From JAJZMA01 sp021850405 (GTDB lineage Bacteria; Chloroflexota; Dormibacteria; Aeolococcales; Aeolococcaceae), in the NCBI GenBank assembly GCA_027365835.1, contig DAHXLU010000097.1:1-64000 (forward strand): a stretch of DNA of 64,000 nucleotides, read 5' to 3'. Positions 44,762-53,526 of this stretch are shown here, one piece after another. The position numbers and the translations under genes are program-made. Under the pieces are notes generated by a model. The model was not told where the DNA came from, did not search any database, and was given only the letters and a program-made list of their open reading frames with translations. Numbering within the stretch: the stretch's first letter is position 1; the number at the start of each line of letters is the position of its first letter.

Positions 44762-46154
44762 CAGATCCCTCCATGGATGCTGTGAGCAGCCGGTTCAGCT
44801 CCACGGCGTACTCCATGGGCAGCTCCTTGACAAACGGTTCGAAAAATCCATTTACGATTAGCGCAGTGGCTTCCTCTTCTGACAGGCCCCGTGAGGTCAT
44901 GTAAAAGAGCTGTTCCTCCCCAACCTTGCTGACGGATGCTTCGTGTCCGATGGTTACATCCGGGTTCTCTACATCCATGTATGGATAGGTATCGCTCCGG
45001 GACTCAGTGTCGAGCAGCAGGGCGTCACACCTGACATTGATATGTACGTCAAAGGCCTTGGGGTGGACCTTGATGTGGCCACGGTATGAGGTCCTGCCGC
45101 TTCCCTTGCTGATGGAGCGCGAGACTATGTTGCTTGTTGTATGCGGAGCTACATGAATCGCCTTTGCTCCGGCATCCTGGTGCTGGCCAGTACCAGCAAA
45201 CGCCGCCGACAGCACCTCTCCGTGGGCTCCTTCCCCCATCAGGTATATGGAGGGGTACTTCATGGTTACCTTGGAGCCAAGATTGCCATCTATCCATTCC
45301 ATCCGCGCGTGGGCATAGACCATTGCCCGCTTGGTCACGAGGTTATATACGTTGTCGGACCAGTTCTGGATGGTGGTATACCGGACATGCGCGCCTGGGT
45401 GGGCCACGATCTCCACTACGGCCGAATGCAGCGAATCGCTGGAGTAATTGGGAGCCGTGCACCCCTCGATGTAGTGAACATACGAGCCTTCTTCTGCAAT
45501 TATCAGGGTCCGCTCGAACTGCCCCATGTTGTCGCTGTTGATGCGGAAATATGCCTGGAGTGGTATCTCTACCCGGACCCCCTTGGGCACGTATACGAAA
45601 GATCCGCCTGACCATACAGCACTGTTCAGGGCGGCAAACTTGTTGTCGTTGGAGGGAATTATGGTCCCAAAATAGGACCGGAAAAGCTCCTCGTGTTCCC
45701 GCAGGCCGCTATCACAATCCGAAAAGAATACGCCCTGTTTTGCCAGGTCTTCCCTGATGCTGTGGTATACAACTTCAGAGTCGTACTGTGCGCTTACTCC
45801 AGCCAGAAACTTGCGCTCTGCCTGCGGGATACCCAGCCGGTCAAAGGTCTGCTTGATTGAGTCGGGGACATCATCCCAGCTTCGCTTCTGTTCATCTACG
45901 GGCTTGATGTAGTAGTAGATATTGTCAAAGTCAATCCCGGAGAGGTCGGCACCCCAGGTTGGCATCGGGCGATCCCGGAAATGCTGCAGTGCCTTCAGGC
46001 GGTACTCCAGCATCCACAGTGGTTCGTTCTTGTGCGCTGATATCGCACGAACTACCTCTTCGGTGAGCCCCTTTTCAGTCTTGAAGACCGATACATCAAT
46101 GTCATGGAATCCATATTCGTAGTCCTTGGAGAGGGACGCAGCCTCAATGCTCAT
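44754..46154 (-). CDS. sufB: Fe-S assembly scaffold SufB
   Basis: A 466-residue SufB of normal length. Conserved stretches include [40 protein letters not shown] in part, [16 protein letters not shown] with the conserved Cys, and [28 protein letters not shown]. SufB carries the nascent cluster in SufBCD. The start overlaps the sufC stop by 4 bases (ATGA). Confidence 0.96.
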   Translation of the reverse strand: MSIEAASLSKDYEYGFHDIDVSVFKTEKGLTEEVVRAISAHKNEPLWMLEYRLKALQHFRDRPMPTWGADLSGIDFDNIYYYIKPVDEQKRSWDDVPDSIKQTFDRLGIPQAERKFLAGVSAQYDSEVVYHSIREDLAKQGVFFSDCDSGLREHEELFRSYFGTIIPSNDNKFAALNSAVWSGGSFVYVPKGVRVEIPLQAYFRINSDNMGQFERTLIIAEEGSYVHYIEGCTAPNYSSDSLHSAVVEIVAHPGAHVRYTTIQNWSDNVYNLVTKRAMVYAHARMEWIDGNLGSKVTMKYPSIYLMGEGAHGEVLSAAFAGTGQHQDAGAKAIHVAPHTTSNIVSRSISKGSGRTSYRGHIKVHPKAFDVHINVRCDALLLDTESRSDTYPYMDVENPDVTIGHEASVSKVGEEQLFYMTSRGLSEEEATALIVNGFFEPFVKELPMEYAVELNRLLTASMEGSVG

Positions 46155-46924
46155 ACCGGCAGCGCCTCCGGACTGGCCGCTTCGGGCCCAAGGATGGGTT
46201 CATATCCAGACTTTTCTATCGTCCGTGCCAGCTCTGCCTCGCCGGACGCAACGATTTTGCCTGCGTGCAGGATGTGGACATAGTCGGGCTGGAGCTGTTC
46301 CAGGATACGGTAGTAATGGGTAATTACCAGGACACCCATGTCTGGATTCCTGAGCTGGGACACTCCGTCTGCCACTATGCGCAGTGCGTCTACGTCGAGC
46401 CCGGAATCGGTTTCATCCAGGATGGCCAGTCTGGGTTTCAGCATCGCCATCTGGAGGATCTCGCACCGCTTCTTCTCACCACCGGAAAATCCGTCATTGA
46501 GATAGCGGCTGCGGAAGGCAGGGTCTATCTTCAGTTTTTCCATCTCGGCTGTGAGAGCTTTCATAAATTCGCGGGCAGGCAACTCCTTCCCCTGGGAGCG
46601 CATCGCTGCACGCAGGAAGTTGACCACTGTGACACCAGGTACAGCGACTGGGTACTGGAAGGACAAAAAGATCCCGAGACGGGCGCGCTGGTCGGCCCTG
46701 AGATGGGTTATATCCTGTCCCGCAAAATGGATGCTGCCCGAGGTTATCGTATATGCGGGGTGGCCCATAAGGGTATGTGCGAGGGTGCTCTTGCCTGAAC
46801 CGTTTGGGCCCATAAGTGCGTGTACCTCACCTGCTGGAACGCTGAGGTCGACACCGGAGAGGATCTCTTTCCCAGCAGTTGTGACCCGAAGATTCTTGAC
46901 CGTAAGTCCCTCAGACCTGGGCAC
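46151..46924 (-). CDS. sufC: Fe-S assembly ATPase SufC
   Basis: A 257-residue ABC-type ATPase of the SufBCD complex. Walker [10 protein letters not shown] (about 39-47), the Q loop [11 protein letters not shown], the ABC signature [14 protein letters not shown], Walker [13 protein letters not shown] and the switch His in VITHYYRIL are intact. The EE/GExxR acidic switch common in SufC is part of the signature region. It begins within the last codons of the upstream Rrf2 regulator gene. Confidence 0.96.
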   Translation of the reverse strand: MPRSEGLTVKNLRVTTAGKEILSGVDLSVPAGEVHALMGPNGSGKSTLAHTLMGHPAYTITSGSIHFAGQDITHLRADQRARLGIFLSFQYPVAVPGVTVVNFLRAAMRSQGKELPAREFMKALTAEMEKLKIDPAFRSRYLNDGFSGGEKKRCEILQMAMLKPRLAILDETDSGLDVDALRIVADGVSQLRNPDMGVLVITHYYRILEQLQPDYVHILHAGKIVASGEAELARTIEKSGYEPILGPEAASPEALPV

Positions 46925-47483
46925 GCGCTACCTCCTGACTGTGTGTTGCTTTCTGTTCTGCCTGCCACTGGTATCCTTCTTCCGGAGTGGCCGGGTTGTC
47001 ATCCTCGCCCCAGGCGGCGCCAGTCGCCATGGCGGCTATGGTCTGGTCCTGTAGCAGCTTGTCGAGGGTGGCATCGGCAAGCACAGCATCAATTGACTGT
47101 TTTACGTGCTTCCACAGCTGCTGGGAGCCGCAATCGCCTTCCTTTGGGCAGCTGCCAGGGCTGTAGGAGATGGAGACACAGTCCACCGGAGCGATTTCGC
47201 CTTCAACGGCAGAGATGATCTCAAGGGCGGTTATGCTCTGCCCCGGGCGTGCCAGCAGGTAACCGCCGTGGGCCCCCCTGACAGCGGTAATCAGGCCGGC
47301 TTTCCTAAGCGCTGCCGCCAGCTGCTCCAGAAAGGGCAGCGGCATTCCCTGCTTTCTGGAAACTTCGGCCAGGGAGATAGGCCCGGCTGGGTTCCTTGCC
47401 ACCTCGGTCATAAGGCGGAGCGCATAATGGGCTCTGGCTGAGGAGCGCATCGTGCTGGTATGGCGATGATTTCCGACTTGCAT
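46911..47483 (-). CDS. Rrf2-family iron-sulfur regulator (SufR/IscR type)
   Basis: A 190-residue Rrf2 regulator. The winged helix (HYALRLMTEVARNPAGPISLAEVSRKQGMP in part, LITAVRGAHGGYLLARPG) is followed by three cysteines in VDCVSISYSPGSCPKEGDCG, the typical Rrf2 cluster-binding pattern. As in IscR and other Rrf2 sensors, an Fe-S cluster would report iron-sulfur status and control the SUF operon, which the gene leads. A long C-terminal tail of about 50 residues is atypical. A perfect TATAAT ends 7 bases before ATG 47483, giving a leaderless start; an upstream frame is antisense-like. Confidence 0.9.
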   Translation of the reverse strand: MQVGNHRHTSTMRSSARAHYALRLMTEVARNPAGPISLAEVSRKQGMPLPFLEQLAAALRKAGLITAVRGAHGGYLLARPGQSITALEIISAVEGEIAPVDCVSISYSPGSCPKEGDCGSQQLWKHVKQSIDAVLADATLDKLLQDQTIAAMATGAAWGEDDNPATPEEGYQWQAEQKATHSQEVARAQV

Positions 47484-47490
47484 AGTACGG

Positions 47491-47496
47491 ATTATA
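47491..47496 (-). promoter_or_regulatory. -10 box (TATAAT) of the SUF operon
   Basis: On the minus strand a perfect TATAAT is followed by CCGTACT and ATG 47483. It drives the rrf2-suf operon as a leaderless mRNA. The regulator probably binds over or near it. Confidence 0.65.
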
Positions 47497-47625
47497 CTCC
47501 TTCCCGTGGGCGACCGCTGTCGTTGCCCTGCAGTGCCAACCGGAACCGGCTTCCACCCGGCCTGCCATTTTGCCTTTCTGCCTCTGGGGCCGCAGGCCTG
47601 GGAGGGGGGTGGCCAGCCTGGTCGT

Positions 47626-49635
47626 CTAGGTGCCGTTGTACCTTGGGGCGTTGCCAGCATCGTCTACGGCGATGCAGAAGTGTGACGAGGTGCAGGAAAC
47701 AAACAGCAGCGCGTTCCTGCCGTCGATATGGGCCGGAGGAGTCCAGCCACCATTTATATAGGTTATGGCATTACCGGCGCTGTCCACCATCATGCAGAAG
47801 CTGTTGCCGGAACACGATACCGAGTTCACACTATTGGGAGCGTCGATATTGAGTGGCCTTCCCCATGCGGATCCTGTGTAGGTAACTGCTGTTCCACTGC
47901 TGCTTACCGCCATGCAGAAGTGTGACGATGGGCATGCCACTGACTCCAGCAGTCCGAACTGGTCGATCGATATGGGGGTTGACCATACTGTTCCGTTCCA
48001 GTAAACGGCATTGCCGGCATTGTCTGTTGCCATGCAGAACGAGCTGCTCGCACAGGATACTGAGGTGAGAGGATTCTGGCCGTCGATATCGCTGGCTGGG
48101 CTCCAGCCCTTGCCATTCCAGTAAGTGGCATTGCCAGCGGTGTCTACCGCCATACAGAACTGGGTGGAACTGCAGGATACGGATGTGAGTGCATTGGTGC
48201 CATCTATCGTCACTGGGGCGGTCCATCTGGGTGCGGTATAGGTGATGGCATGGCCGTACTGGTCAACTGCCATGCAGAACCCACTGGTGGGGCAGGAAAC
48301 AGACGATATTGGACCAAGGGCATCCATGCGGACCGGAGGGGACCAGAGAGCGCCGTTATAGGAAATGGCATCTCCGATATTGTTTACCGCCATACAGAAC
48401 GTAGGGGATGCACAGGATACTGCGTTTATGGTGTTGGAATTATCGATGTCCAGTGGGGTAGCCCATTGTCCAGCGCTATAGCTGAGCACATCTCCTGCAC
48501 TGTCGGTTGCCATACAGAACCGGGTGCTACTGCACGATATGGCGGTCAGTGCATTTGGGTAGTCGATATTGTTACCGCTGCTCCATGTTTTCCGGCGATA
48601 CTGATAGACCTTGCCAGAATTGGCCACGGCCACGCAGAAGGAGGGTCCGCCGCAGGATACGGCTGTCAGTGGCCCTGCTTCGTCCACGATGGCAGAGGTC
48701 CAGTCGGTGCCATTGAATGTAATGGCATTGCCCTGCTGATCAACAGCAACACAGAACTGCGACGAGGTGCAGGAGATCCCCGTGATGGGAGTATTGGCGT
48801 CAATGTCGGAAGGCGTACTCCAGGTGCTGCCGTTGAAAGAGATCGCATCCCCACTGGAGTCTGTGGCTACGCAAAAGCTGCTGCTTGTGCAGGCAACCGC
48901 ATCCAGAGTGTTGCCAGGGTCAACTTTTACTGGAGTGCTCCAGCTGCCTTTGGTGTAGTAAACGGCATTGCCTGCATTGTCAACAGCTACACAAAACCCG
49001 GCCGAAGGGCACGACACCGCCTTTAGGGCACCGGACAGGTCAGCCGTCTGCGGACTGGACCAAGTGTGGCCATTGTAGTACTGACTATGGCCGTAGTAGT
49101 CCACAGCCACACAGAACGTGTTGCTTGCGCACGACACTGAATCCAGTGCGCCCCAGTAATCAATACCTGTAGGAGTAGACCAGTGGCCATGGGTGTACAT
49201 AGCAGCACTTCCGGACCCATCCACTGCGGCGCAGAAGCTGCTGGATGGACAGGAGACTGAGGTGAGGGCAACTGGTACGCCAGAGCCAACCCGTGCCATG
49301 GTCCAGCCAGAAACTGTGCCAGGCGCTGCGATTATCAGGAGGGCAGCTATGACAACAAGGACTGCTAGTACCAGTCCCAGGAGACGGACGTTCCGGTAGG
49401 AGCGGCGATACGGCCCTGCAGCTGGAGGGGCAGGTTCAGCAGTGGTGCCGCCTCCCACGGGCGCGGCGGCAGGCTCGTGTGCTTTGCCCTTACGGCTGCT
49501 GGGGGGTGACACTGGTTCTGGACCAACTGGGCCCTCCTGCGTGGTCCCCGCAGCATGGCCAGGGGCTGCTTTCCGGGGGGCCTTGTCCTTCGGGTTTGGT
49601 CCAGGGCCCTTACTGTTTTTCTTTTTCTTGGACAT
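47626..49635 (-). CDS. Membrane-anchored 14-repeat Cys-pair propeller protein
   Basis: About 669 residues. The cytoplasmic N-terminus (about 80 residues) is Lys- and Pro-rich, followed by one membrane helix (LGLVLAVLVVIAALLIIAA). Outside are 14 tandem repeats of about 40 residues: SVSC-x5-CMAVD..GNA..YNG..WS.P..ID..N.L. Each has a Cys pair (CX5C) and an AxD and W-S position, giving 28 cysteines in an extracytoplasmic domain; the last repeat is truncated by the stop. Fourteen blades fit two seven-bladed propellers. The start at ATG 49635 (MSKKKKNSKG) is preceded by a TATAGT box 9 bases upstream. The ligand or function is unknown. Confidence 0.8.
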   Translation of the reverse strand: MSKKKKNSKGPGPNPKDKAPRKAAPGHAAGTTQEGPVGPEPVSPPSSRKGKAHEPAAAPVGGGTTAEPAPPAAGPYRRSYRNVRLLGLVLAVLVVIAALLIIAAPGTVSGWTMARVGSGVPVALTSVSCPSSSFCAAVDGSGSAAMYTHGHWSTPTGIDYWGALDSVSCASNTFCVAVDYYGHSQYYNGHTWSSPQTADLSGALKAVSCPSAGFCVAVDNAGNAVYYTKGSWSTPVKVDPGNTLDAVACTSSSFCVATDSSGDAISFNGSTWSTPSDIDANTPITGISCTSSQFCVAVDQQGNAITFNGTDWTSAIVDEAGPLTAVSCGGPSFCVAVANSGKVYQYRRKTWSSGNNIDYPNALTAISCSSTRFCMATDSAGDVLSYSAGQWATPLDIDNSNTINAVSCASPTFCMAVNNIGDAISYNGALWSPPVRMDALGPISSVSCPTSGFCMAVDQYGHAITYTAPRWTAPVTIDGTNALTSVSCSSTQFCMAVDTAGNATYWNGKGWSPASDIDGQNPLTSVSCASSSFCMATDNAGNAVYWNGTVWSTPISIDQFGLLESVACPSSHFCMAVSSSGTAVTYTGSAWGRPLNIDAPNSVNSVSCSGNSFCMMVDSAGNAITYINGGWTPPAHIDGRNALLFVSCTSSHFCIAVDDAGNAPRYNGT

Positions 49636-49816
49636 TGCTAGCTGACTATAACGGTCCCGGGGCACAGATGGCACGACTGTGCGCTGGGGCGGTACAACAC
49701 TGGACCCATCCTGGATCCAGGACCGTGCAAAACCACTACACAGCGGCGGCAGCCGCGCGTGGGGGAGCTGGGTATACTGGCAGCAGCCCACGGCTTTTGG
49801 GCGTGGTGCCATCTTA

Positions 49817-49822
49817 TATAGT
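49817..49822 (+). promoter_or_regulatory. -10 box (TATAGT) of a leaderless lipoprotein gene
   Basis: TATAGT ends 7 bases before ATG 49830; no ribosome binding site is present. Confidence 0.5.
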
Positions 49823-49829
49823 TTCAGGC

Positions 49830-50702
49830 ATGCCAGACATGCACATTACCTTGCGCAAGGGCCCATCCGCCCCCATCCTGGCTCGCCTGGCGGGTGCGAT
49901 CCTTGTGCCGCTGCTACTTGCTGGCTGCGGTAGTTCCCATTCAGGAGCGAACCAGTCTCCCCATGTTGCCTTTACCCCGCCGCTGCAGACGGCGGGGCCA
50001 GCACTACACTTTGTATCCCAGCCTATAGCAGCCACGCTGTATCCGCCTGGAAGTGGCTGTCGGCAAGTAGCAGAAGGGGTCCCCCTGCCAGCAGCACCAC
50101 TGTCATGCCGAGATGCACTTTCCGGTATTCCAGGACTTAGTAGTGTGCCGCCGGCGCTGCTCCCCTCCCAGCTGCACCTGCCTTCCCAGCTTCTTCGTGC
50201 CCCCTCCATCCCGGCGTCATCAGGGAGGGCGTATGGGGATGCTTTCCTCAGAACGTCTGCCTTGAGCTATGCCGGGACGCAAAGCAACGAAGTAGGGCTG
50301 CTGCGGCTGCTGTATAGCCAGCAATATGGCACTACGGCTCCGCTTTTCCAGATCTGGGGCGAGTACTACACGGTGGTGTCAGTGCCCAGTTGTGTCCTTC
50401 CAGAGGCGCTTCGGCTGACAGCGCTTCCGGCCTCTGCCTTTTCCCAGGAAGCAGGAAGCGGTATGGGTGGTACGCCTGCTGGCGAGGGGAAAGTGATGGT
50501 GGTTGTTGCCACCTATCCTGCCTGCCAGGGATTACTGGTGCGCCGGCAATCCGGTGGGGCTACGCTGCGCTATAGCCCGCAGTCCCGCCGCGCGAGTGTT
50601 GTCTATGCTGGAGCGCTCGGGGATTCCCCCTTTGGAGAGCTGTTTGTCGTTGCGGGCCAGTATCCATGTGGCACCCGGGCGGTTTCGGCGGCCTGTTCCT
50701 GA
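49830..50702 (+). CDS. Putative lipoprotein
   Basis: About 290 residues. The N-terminus MPDMHITLRKGPSAPILARL continues into a hydrophobic segment and the lipobox LLAGC (Cys near 34). The mature part is Ser/Pro/Ala-rich with six further Cys spread over its length (for example GSGCRQVAEG, LSCRDALSG, VPSCVLPEA, YPACQGLL, YPCGTRAVSAAC). I do not recognise the fold. The start at ATG 49830 is 7 bases after a TATAGT box. It is divergent from the propeller gene. Confidence 0.6.
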   Translation: MPDMHITLRKGPSAPILARLAGAILVPLLLAGCGSSHSGANQSPHVAFTPPLQTAGPALHFVSQPIAATLYPPGSGCRQVAEGVPLPAAPLSCRDALSGIPGLSSVPPALLPSQLHLPSQLLRAPSIPASSGRAYGDAFLRTSALSYAGTQSNEVGLLRLLYSQQYGTTAPLFQIWGEYYTVVSVPSCVLPEALRLTALPASAFSQEAGSGMGGTPAGEGKVMVVVATYPACQGLLVRRQSGGATLRYSPQSRRASVVYAGALGDSPFGELFVVAGQYPCGTRAVSAACS

Positions 50703-50805
50703 AGGCAGGGGAGCCGGCTTCCCGGTCTACCGGTGGGTTTTGCTGGGTTGTCCGGAGCACAGCCGGTGTGCCCCTGGTGCATCCCTGGTATGGCCAGGGC
50801 GAGGC

Positions 50806-52014
50806 TTATGCGCGAGACGCCGGGATGGCCTGGTGGTGGGTCCCTTGGGCTATCTGCCCAGTCAGGCGGCCCCATGCCTCGACAATGGCGCTGGCTGCGC
50901 TTGCGATATCTTCCTGGGTCGTATCCTTGCCCAGGGCACAGCGTAGTGCGCTTCTGGCCTGCGTGGCGCTGAAGCCCATGGCGGTCAGCACATGGCTGGG
51001 CTGTGCAGCGCCGCTGGAGCAGGCAGACCCTCCGGAGGCATAAACACCCCGTTCATCCAGTGCCGTAAGCAGCAGCTGGGAACTTACAGATGGAACTATC
51101 GCTGTGACAAATGGTGGTATCTGGCTGCCAGCTCCGGTCCAGATTAGTCCGGGGATCTGCTGTTCCAGCAGGTTGCGCAAGCTGTCTGCCAGCGGTTCCA
51201 CCCTTTGACAAAACTCTTCCCGCTCCTTTTCTGCCAGGAAGGCGGCAAGACCTAGCCCTGCAATTGCTGGTGTGTTCTCGGTCCCGCTGCGTCGGCCACG
51301 CTCCTGGCCGCCACCGGTCATCTGCGCAGAGAGGAAAACCCCATCCCGTATATACAGTGCGCCAGCGCCTTTGGGACCATAGACCTTATGGCCGCTCAGG
51401 CTGACAAGGTCCGCACCCAGCTCTGTGGGATGCACTGGAACCTTGCCTAGCGCCTGAACAGCATCTGTATGTATAAGGGTGTTGCGGTTACGACCTTTGA
51501 CCTCTGCCGCGATCTCTGCCACCGGCTGGATCGTACCAACCTCGTTGTTCACCAGCATGACCGAGACCAGAATCGTGTCTGAGCGCACGGCCGCCGCTAC
51601 CTGTGCCGGGTCTATTCTTCCTTTGTCATCACAACCAACAATGGTAACCTCGGCATTCCCAGCCCACTCAAGCGCCCTGCAGGTCTCTATGACAGCATCA
51701 TGTTCGATAGCACTTATTACCAGATGGCGGCCGCGGTCGTGCCACCGTTCCAGCACCCCCCGTACGGCAAGATTGTCCGCTTCGGTGCCGCCTGAGGTAA
51801 ATGCAATCTCCCTGAAGTTCACATGCAGCACCGCAGCCAGCTGTTCACGAGCCTCGTCCAGGACCGCCTTTGCGTCCCGGCCTCTCGTATGCATGGAGGA
51901 TGGATTTCCCCAGCCTTTTGTCAGTACCTCGCTCACGCGTGCATGTACTTCCGGGCGCACGGGCGTGGTAGCGGCATGGTCGAGATAAACTGGTTTCTGT
52001 GCAGGTTTTTCCAT
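50806..52014 (-). CDS. NifS/IscS-type cysteine desulfurase
   Basis: A 402-residue PLP-dependent group I desulfurase. YLDHAATTPVRPEVHARV, the PLP Lys in VSLSGHKVYGPKGAGALY, and the active Cys in the long flexible loop GGSACSSGAAQPSHVLTAMG are all present. This makes it IscS/NifS-like and different from the SufS at 41617. It may serve tRNA thiolation or another sulfur pathway; no IscU or MnmA gene is adjacent. TAGACT 6 bases before the ATG indicates a leaderless start. Confidence 0.93.
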   Translation of the reverse strand: MEKPAQKPVYLDHAATTPVRPEVHARVSEVLTKGWGNPSSMHTRGRDAKAVLDEAREQLAAVLHVNFREIAFTSGGTEADNLAVRGVLERWHDRGRHLVISAIEHDAVIETCRALEWAGNAEVTIVGCDDKGRIDPAQVAAAVRSDTILVSVMLVNNEVGTIQPVAEIAAEVKGRNRNTLIHTDAVQALGKVPVHPTELGADLVSLSGHKVYGPKGAGALYIRDGVFLSAQMTGGGQERGRRSGTENTPAIAGLGLAAFLAEKEREEFCQRVEPLADSLRNLLEQQIPGLIWTGAGSQIPPFVTAIVPSVSSQLLLTALDERGVYASGGSACSSGAAQPSHVLTAMGFSATQARSALRCALGKDTTQEDIASAASAIVEAWGRLTGQIAQGTHHQAIPASRA

Positions 52015-52020
52015 GGGTCG

Positions 52021-52026
52021 AGTCTA
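52021..52026 (-). promoter_or_regulatory. -10 box (TAGACT) of a leaderless cysteine desulfurase gene
   Basis: On the minus strand TAGACT is followed by CGACCC and ATG 52014. Confidence 0.55.
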
Positions 52027-52215
52027 GCGCGTTTCCTGCCCCCTCCTGTGGCAGCTGGGACCATTGTCTGCGCTGGGTCACTGTGGGGGGACGTTGAGCC
52101 CTGGTGTATTCCTGGATCTGCCCCAGCATGCACTGGGAATGCACCCGGGCAAAGCGGCAGGCGGGGGGGCAGTTTTAGGTGCATTAACTGATGCCGCGGG
52201 AGGAGGAGCATCCGG

Positions 52216-52221
52216 TATTAT
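52216..52221 (+). promoter_or_regulatory. -10 box (TATTAT) of a leaderless two-gene operon
   Basis: TATTAT ends 6 bases before ATG 52228. It probably drives the PRC/MgtE-N/CBS gene and the coupled NRAMP-like transporter. Confidence 0.6.
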
Positions 52222-52227
52222 GGGCCG

Positions 52228-53526
52228 ATGTCTGATCTCCACCTTTCGGAAATTATCGGTGCTCCCATTGTTGCCACTGGGGGACAGCGTCTGGGTAAAT
52301 TACGCGACGCAGTAGCCAAGTTGCCAGGACAGGGCGGGTATCCTGTCATTGCGGGCCTTGTGGTGAAGGTGGGGCGAAGGGAGATCTACGTTGGGGCGAG
52401 GAAAATTGTTGCGCTTGGTGCCCAGGAGATCCGCCTCAACACTGCCGAGCTGGACATTCGTCCCTTTGAACGCCGTCCGGGCGAAGTTCTGCTGCGTCGG
52501 GATCTGCTTGGCCATAGGCTGATAGATGTCCCAGCCGCCCGTCTTGTCCGGGCGCATGACGTGGAAGTGTCTCTCTCCGGAAGGAGCTGGCAGGTTACAG
52601 GTGTGGATACGGTCGCACGCCGGCGGCTGTTTGGGTTGCTTTCTACTTCGGCCCATGCAGTGCGTGACTGGAAAGATTTTGAGCCGCTTATAGGTCACAG
52701 GGAGAGCGAGGTGGCACGGGGAAGGCGCAGCCGCCTTACCCACCTGCGCCCTGCCCAGATTGCTGATCTGGTTGAGGAGGCTGACCGGGAGGAGACGGAA
52801 GAGATACTGCATGCGGTACACAACGACGCTGAACTTGAGGCGGATGTCTTTGAGGAGATGGAGACCGACCGGCAGGTTGAGGTGCTTCGGGAGCGTTCCG
52901 ATGCCGAGGTGGCTGATGTTCTTATGCACATGCGGGCAGACGATGCTGCCGATCTCATTGCAGAGCTCCCCCAGGACCGCCGGCTGCCCCTGCTCGGCCT
53001 TCTCCCTGTGGGAACCCAGATCAAGATCAGGGCGCTGCTGGGGTTCAATCCGGCAACAGCCGGAGGGATGATGAATCCGGATTTCCTTGCCCTGCCAGAG
53101 GATATTTCCGTAGAGGAGGCACTAAGGCGGGTCAGCAAGTCCACCAAGATGTCCCATGAGGTGCTGGTGAGTCTTCCTGTCACCCGGGGCACCACTCTTT
53201 GTGGCGCCATAGGGCTGGTAGCCCTCCTCCAGGCAGATCGCAAGGCTACCCTTGCACATGTGGCGGATGGGGATCCTGTTCGGGTGCATCCGGATGCAGA
53301 TGTCACCGAGGTGGCTATACGGATGACCGATTTCAACCTGCTGGCGATCCCGGTAGTTGATGATGCCAACAGCCTGCTGGGGGTCATCACCGTGGACGAT
53401 CTCCTGGAGGTAACAGTGCCGGAAGCATGGAGGAGGCGCGAGGACGGAGCGGCGACATCTGACAGTATGGGCGGCAGTGACCCAGGCGCTCCGGTTCCTC
53501 CGCAATCAGCGGCTGCCACGCCGTGA
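52228..53526 (+). CDS. PRC-barrel, MgtE-N and CBS domain protein
   Basis: A 432-residue cytoplasmic protein with three parts. Residues about 1-160 hold two PRC-barrel-like segments (EIIGAPIVATGGQRLGKLRDAVAK, then RLVRAHDVEVSLSGRSWQVTGVDT). Residues about 175-275 are an MgtE intracellular N domain (LRPAQIADLVEEADREETEEILHAV in part, MRADDAADLIAELPQDRRLPLL). Residues about 285-415 are two CBS domains (PEDISVEEALRRVSKST, VRVHPDADVTEVAIRMTDFNLLAIPVVDD in part). It lacks the MgtE membrane channel. The stop overlaps the GTG of the NRAMP-like gene, so it is likely a cytoplasmic regulator of that transporter, gating by divalent cation or nucleotide. Confidence 0.88.
   Translation: MSDLHLSEIIGAPIVATGGQRLGKLRDAVAKLPGQGGYPVIAGLVVKVGRREIYVGARKIVALGAQEIRLNTAELDIRPFERRPGEVLLRRDLLGHRLIDVPAARLVRAHDVEVSLSGRSWQVTGVDTVARRRLFGLLSTSAHAVRDWKDFEPLIGHRESEVARGRRSRLTHLRPAQIADLVEEADREETEEILHAVHNDAELEADVFEEMETDRQVEVLRERSDAEVADVLMHMRADDAADLIAELPQDRRLPLLGLLPVGTQIKIRALLGFNPATAGGMMNPDFLALPEDISVEEALRRVSKSTKMSHEVLVSLPVTRGTTLCGAIGLVALLQADRKATLAHVADGDPVRVHPDADVTEVAIRMTDFNLLAIPVVDDANSLLGVITVDDLLEVTVPEAWRRREDGAATSDSMGGSDPGAPVPPQSAAATP

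Noticed and set aside
48250..49026. A 258-residue plus-strand frame inside the propeller gene
   Set aside because: It is the antisense of the repeated propeller and repeats only because the real gene does.
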